From Methanobacteriota archaeon (GTDB lineage Archaea; Hydrothermarchaeota; Hydrothermarchaeia; Hydrothermarchaeales; JAADFM01): a stretch of 5,741 nucleotides of DNA. Made by a program: the position numbers and the translations under genes. Below are positions 5,391 to 5,741 of this stretch, piece by piece (within the stretch, counting starts at the first letter, position 1; the number at the start of each line of letters is the position of its first letter). Below the pieces are notes generated by a model that saw only the letters and a program-made list of their open reading frames with translations, was not told where the DNA came from and searched no databases. The stretch spans positions 3,756 through 9,496 of the forward strand of contig JAADFM010000034.1 in assembly GCA_013152845.1 (NCBI GenBank), read 5' to 3'.

Positions 5391-5741
5391 TCAATCAGAG
5401 TCTTCCCGCTGCAGGGGGCTGTCCAGCAGCCAGTTCACGGTCTGGACCAGCCTCTGGGCCCTCACGGGCTTGGCGATGTGCCAGTCGGCCTTGGCTTCGT
5501 CAAGGCTTTTCACCTTGTTCTCGTCCTGGGACTTGACCGTCAGCATGGCCACGAGGATATCCTTTGTCTCGGGGTCTGTTTTTATCCTCCTGCATGCCTC
5601 CCAGCCGTCCATCTCCGGCATCATCACGTCCATGAGTATGAGGTCCGGCTTGAGCTCCTTTGCCTTCTCCACGGCCTCACTGCCGTTGTTGGCCACATGG
5701 ACCTCGAAACCCTCGTTCTTCAGGATAATCTCCAGGACCTG
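5391..5741 (-). CDS. Response regulator receiver-domain protein (partial, N-terminus off window)
   Basis: The open frame enters from the right edge; 116 residues are visible, starting at QVLEIILKNEGFEVHVANNG. An internal GTG at 5696 could be mistaken for the start, but the receiver fold clearly continues upstream. Visible landmarks (numbered from the first visible residue) are the phospho-acceptor Asp38 in LILMDVMMPEMDGWE, the switch Thr68 in VAMLTVKSQ, and the conserved Lys91 in WHIAKPV. The acidic pair of strand 1 lies outside the window. The protein ends about 20 residues after the KP motif with no output domain, so it is a single-domain CheY/Spo0F-like regulator unless a domain precedes the receiver. 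It would accept phosphate from a histidine kinase not seen here. Its stop overlaps or closely precedes the start of the phospholipase D-family gene, so the two probably share a transcript. Confidence 0.9.
   Translation of the reverse strand, partial: QVLEIILKNEGFEVHVANNGSEAVEKAKELKPDLILMDVMMPEMDGWEACRRIKTDPETKDILVAMLTVKSQDENKVKSLDEAKADWHIAKPVRAQRLVQTVNWLLDSPLQREDSD

Overview
The window reads as euryarchaeal chromosome. It carries archaeal/eukaryotic-type information-processing genes (SRP54, ribosomal protein eL21, RNA polymerase subunit Rpo4/RpoF, a DUF655 protein), TATA/BRE-type promoters instead of -35/-10 boxes, and GGAGG/GGTGA-type Shine-Dalgarno sites. The high G+C content, together with a free-standing receiver protein and an exported HKD protein, would suit Thermoplasmatota (for example a Methanomassiliicoccales-like or sediment lineage). 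That placement is inference; no marker here fixes it.

Every gene I can support lies on the minus strand, so transcription runs from high to low coordinates. From the right edge: (1) a receiver-domain response regulator, cut by the window edge, overlaps or nearly abuts the gene for an exported, C-terminally anchored, two-HKD phospholipase D-family protein. (2) After an intergenic space with a TATA-like promoter and a strong leader hairpin comes a compact four-gene run: an 87-aa membrane-anchored Cys/His-rich protein, a 102-aa three-helix membrane protein, an endonuclease III-related HhH-GPD DNA glycosylase of the MagIII-like branch, and a 117-aa unknown protein coupled to it by an ATGA overlap. 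A perfect hairpin followed by a pyrimidine-rich stretch ends this run. (3) srp54 follows, behind its own TATA box. (4) The conserved archaeal cluster rpl21e - rpoF - DUF655 follows, with a near-consensus BRE/TATA promoter just after the srp54 stop and gaps of 3 and about 19 nt between its genes. DUF655 runs off the left edge.

Groups 3 and 4 are housekeeping: protein targeting by the signal recognition particle, the 50S ribosome, and the RNA polymerase stalk. Groups 1 and 2 are the accessory part. The most unusual stretch is about 3480-4110, a markedly A+T-rich island holding the two small membrane proteins, the promoter and the GAAA-capped leader hairpin directly upstream of a strong ribosome-binding site. 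I see no rRNA, tRNA, CRISPR array, insertion sequence or long repeat. I cannot demonstrate a new multi-gene system; the best candidate for a second look is the island and the glycosylase operon it leads into.
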